From: Gammaproteobacteria bacterium
GTDB taxonomy: Bacteria; Pseudomonadota; Gammaproteobacteria; SZUA-140
NCBI GenBank assembly: GCA_020845975.1
Contig: JADLET010000092.1
Span: 1-34,922 of the forward strand
Direction: 5' to 3'
DNA length: 34,922 nt
Of this stretch, positions 34,408 through 34,922 are shown piece after piece. Both the position numbers and the translations under genes were made by a program. Each line of letters begins with the position of its first letter. The stretch's first letter is position 1. The notes beneath the pieces are model-generated. The model was not told the DNA's origin. It worked only from the letters and a program-made list of their open reading frames with translations, and did no database searches.

Positions 34408-34922
34408 CTACGCTCGCCCCGTCGATGGCCGCTGATGAACGGCGCGCCACAGACGGCGCAGGAAATATGCCACGCCCAGCATGAACAAGGCCAGCAGAAT
34501 CAGAAAGCCCACAGGATGAAACAGCGCCAGCCACCCTCCCGACACCAGCAGCGCCTCCTCACCCAGCGAGACGGCCACATTCGACACCGGTTCGGGGGAA
34601 GCGTTGATGATTGCCCGGCTCCCGGACTTCGCCACATGCGTACCGGCCGCGATCGATCCGCCCAGCAGCAGCGCGATGGCCTGCGCGGCAGCGCCGTTGT
34701 CGGCGAAGAAGGCGGCAGCGAGTGCCGCGCCGGCCGGAATACGTATCAGGGTATGCACCGTGTCGGAGAGGCTATCAAGCCAGGGCAGTTTGTCGCCGAA
34801 GAATTCCGCCAGCGCAAACAGGCCGGCGCAGCCCATCACCAGCGGATGCTGGAGGATCTCGAGCGCGGCCGGTAACTGCAAGATCTCCAGGCGATGCAGC
34901 AGCCCGAGCGCGAACAGCACCA
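34408..34922 (-). CDS. DUF4126 family membrane protein, 5' end outside window
   Basis: The frame is open to the window edge. The visible 170 residues have several membrane helices and the DUF4126 phrases LQLPAALEILQHPLVMG, LFALAEFFGDKLPWLDSLSDTVHTLIRIPAGA, and LLLGGSIAAGTHVAKSGSRAIINASPEPVSN (each in outline). The family is an integral membrane protein of unknown function. The N-terminal helix is incomplete, so the true start lies beyond base 34922. It precedes lemA with a 69-base gap containing a family A half-element. Confidence 0.85.
   Translation of the reverse strand, partial: VLFALGLLHRLEILQLPAALEILQHPLVMGCAGLFALAEFFGDKLPWLDSLSDTVHTLIRIPAGAALAAAFFADNGAAAQAIALLLGGSIAAGTHVAKSGSRAIINASPEPVSNVAVSLGEEALLVSGGWLALFHPVGFLILLALFMLGVAYFLRRLWRAVHQRPSTGRA

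Overview
The window looks like a piece of a chromosome from a GC-rich gammaproteobacterium. The evidence is the near-complete set of family members typical of that class (YbiT, EfpL/YeiP, YjgR, PpnP, Tpm, DarP/YjgA, SlyD, YchJ, type II citrate synthase, DUF3301, PotABCD). A Chromatiales- or Acidiferrobacterales-like lineage would fit, but that is inference. No rRNA, tRNA, integrase, transposase, phage gene or CRISPR array was seen.

Layout, left to right. Positions 1-342 hold the 5' part of a NYN-domain gene, divergent from rhlE (632-1993), which is broken by an in-frame TGA just after a DEAD box that reads DDAD. Next on the minus strand come ybiT, a cold-shock gene with its own promoter and terminator, recQ and efpL. 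Then yjgR and ppnP form a minus pair, followed by a small membrane-anchored thioredoxin-fold-like protein (plus), tpm with a DsbA-like gene (minus), a DUF1993 gene, a periplasmic NrfJ-like OB-fold protein (plus), and darP overlapping a SemiSWEET gene (minus). A DUF3592 gene and a 54-codon photolyase remnant follow on the plus strand. After that come an FAH-family hydrolase and slyD (minus) and an archaeal-type S-adenosylmethionine synthetase (plus).

Positions 17178-21610 encode a four-gene MacAB-like exporter (adaptor, ATPase, two FtsX-type permeases; minus). A 28-residue membrane peptide gene with its own terminator separates it from gltA. A glycine-zipper envelope protein (plus) is followed by a tightly overlapping minus-strand operon: potA-potB-potC-potD, a cytochrome c lipoprotein and a LEA-type lipoprotein. 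The right end carries small envelope or unknown proteins (DUF4156, DUF3301), ychJ (plus), a spermidine-synthase-fold protein, a lemA-TPM-TPM operon and a partial DUF4126 gene.

The most unusual layer lies between the genes. At least five short-repeat families crowd the intergenic spaces: (A) GGGGACRG-type perfect palindromes, including double-hairpin elements with a conserved linker and a five-unit palindrome array upstream of potA; (B) REP-like GTAGCCCGGAT...ATCCGGG elements; (C) one GTCATYCCCGCG inverted repeat at the 5' end of ybiT; (D) GGACTAA heptamers that at all five sites sit at the 3' end of a gene in coding orientation, twice supplying the stop codon; (E) TGATGGG heptamers. No gene that could mobilise them is in the window. 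All coordinates and translations were worked out by eye; homology calls rest on recognised motifs, not on database searches.
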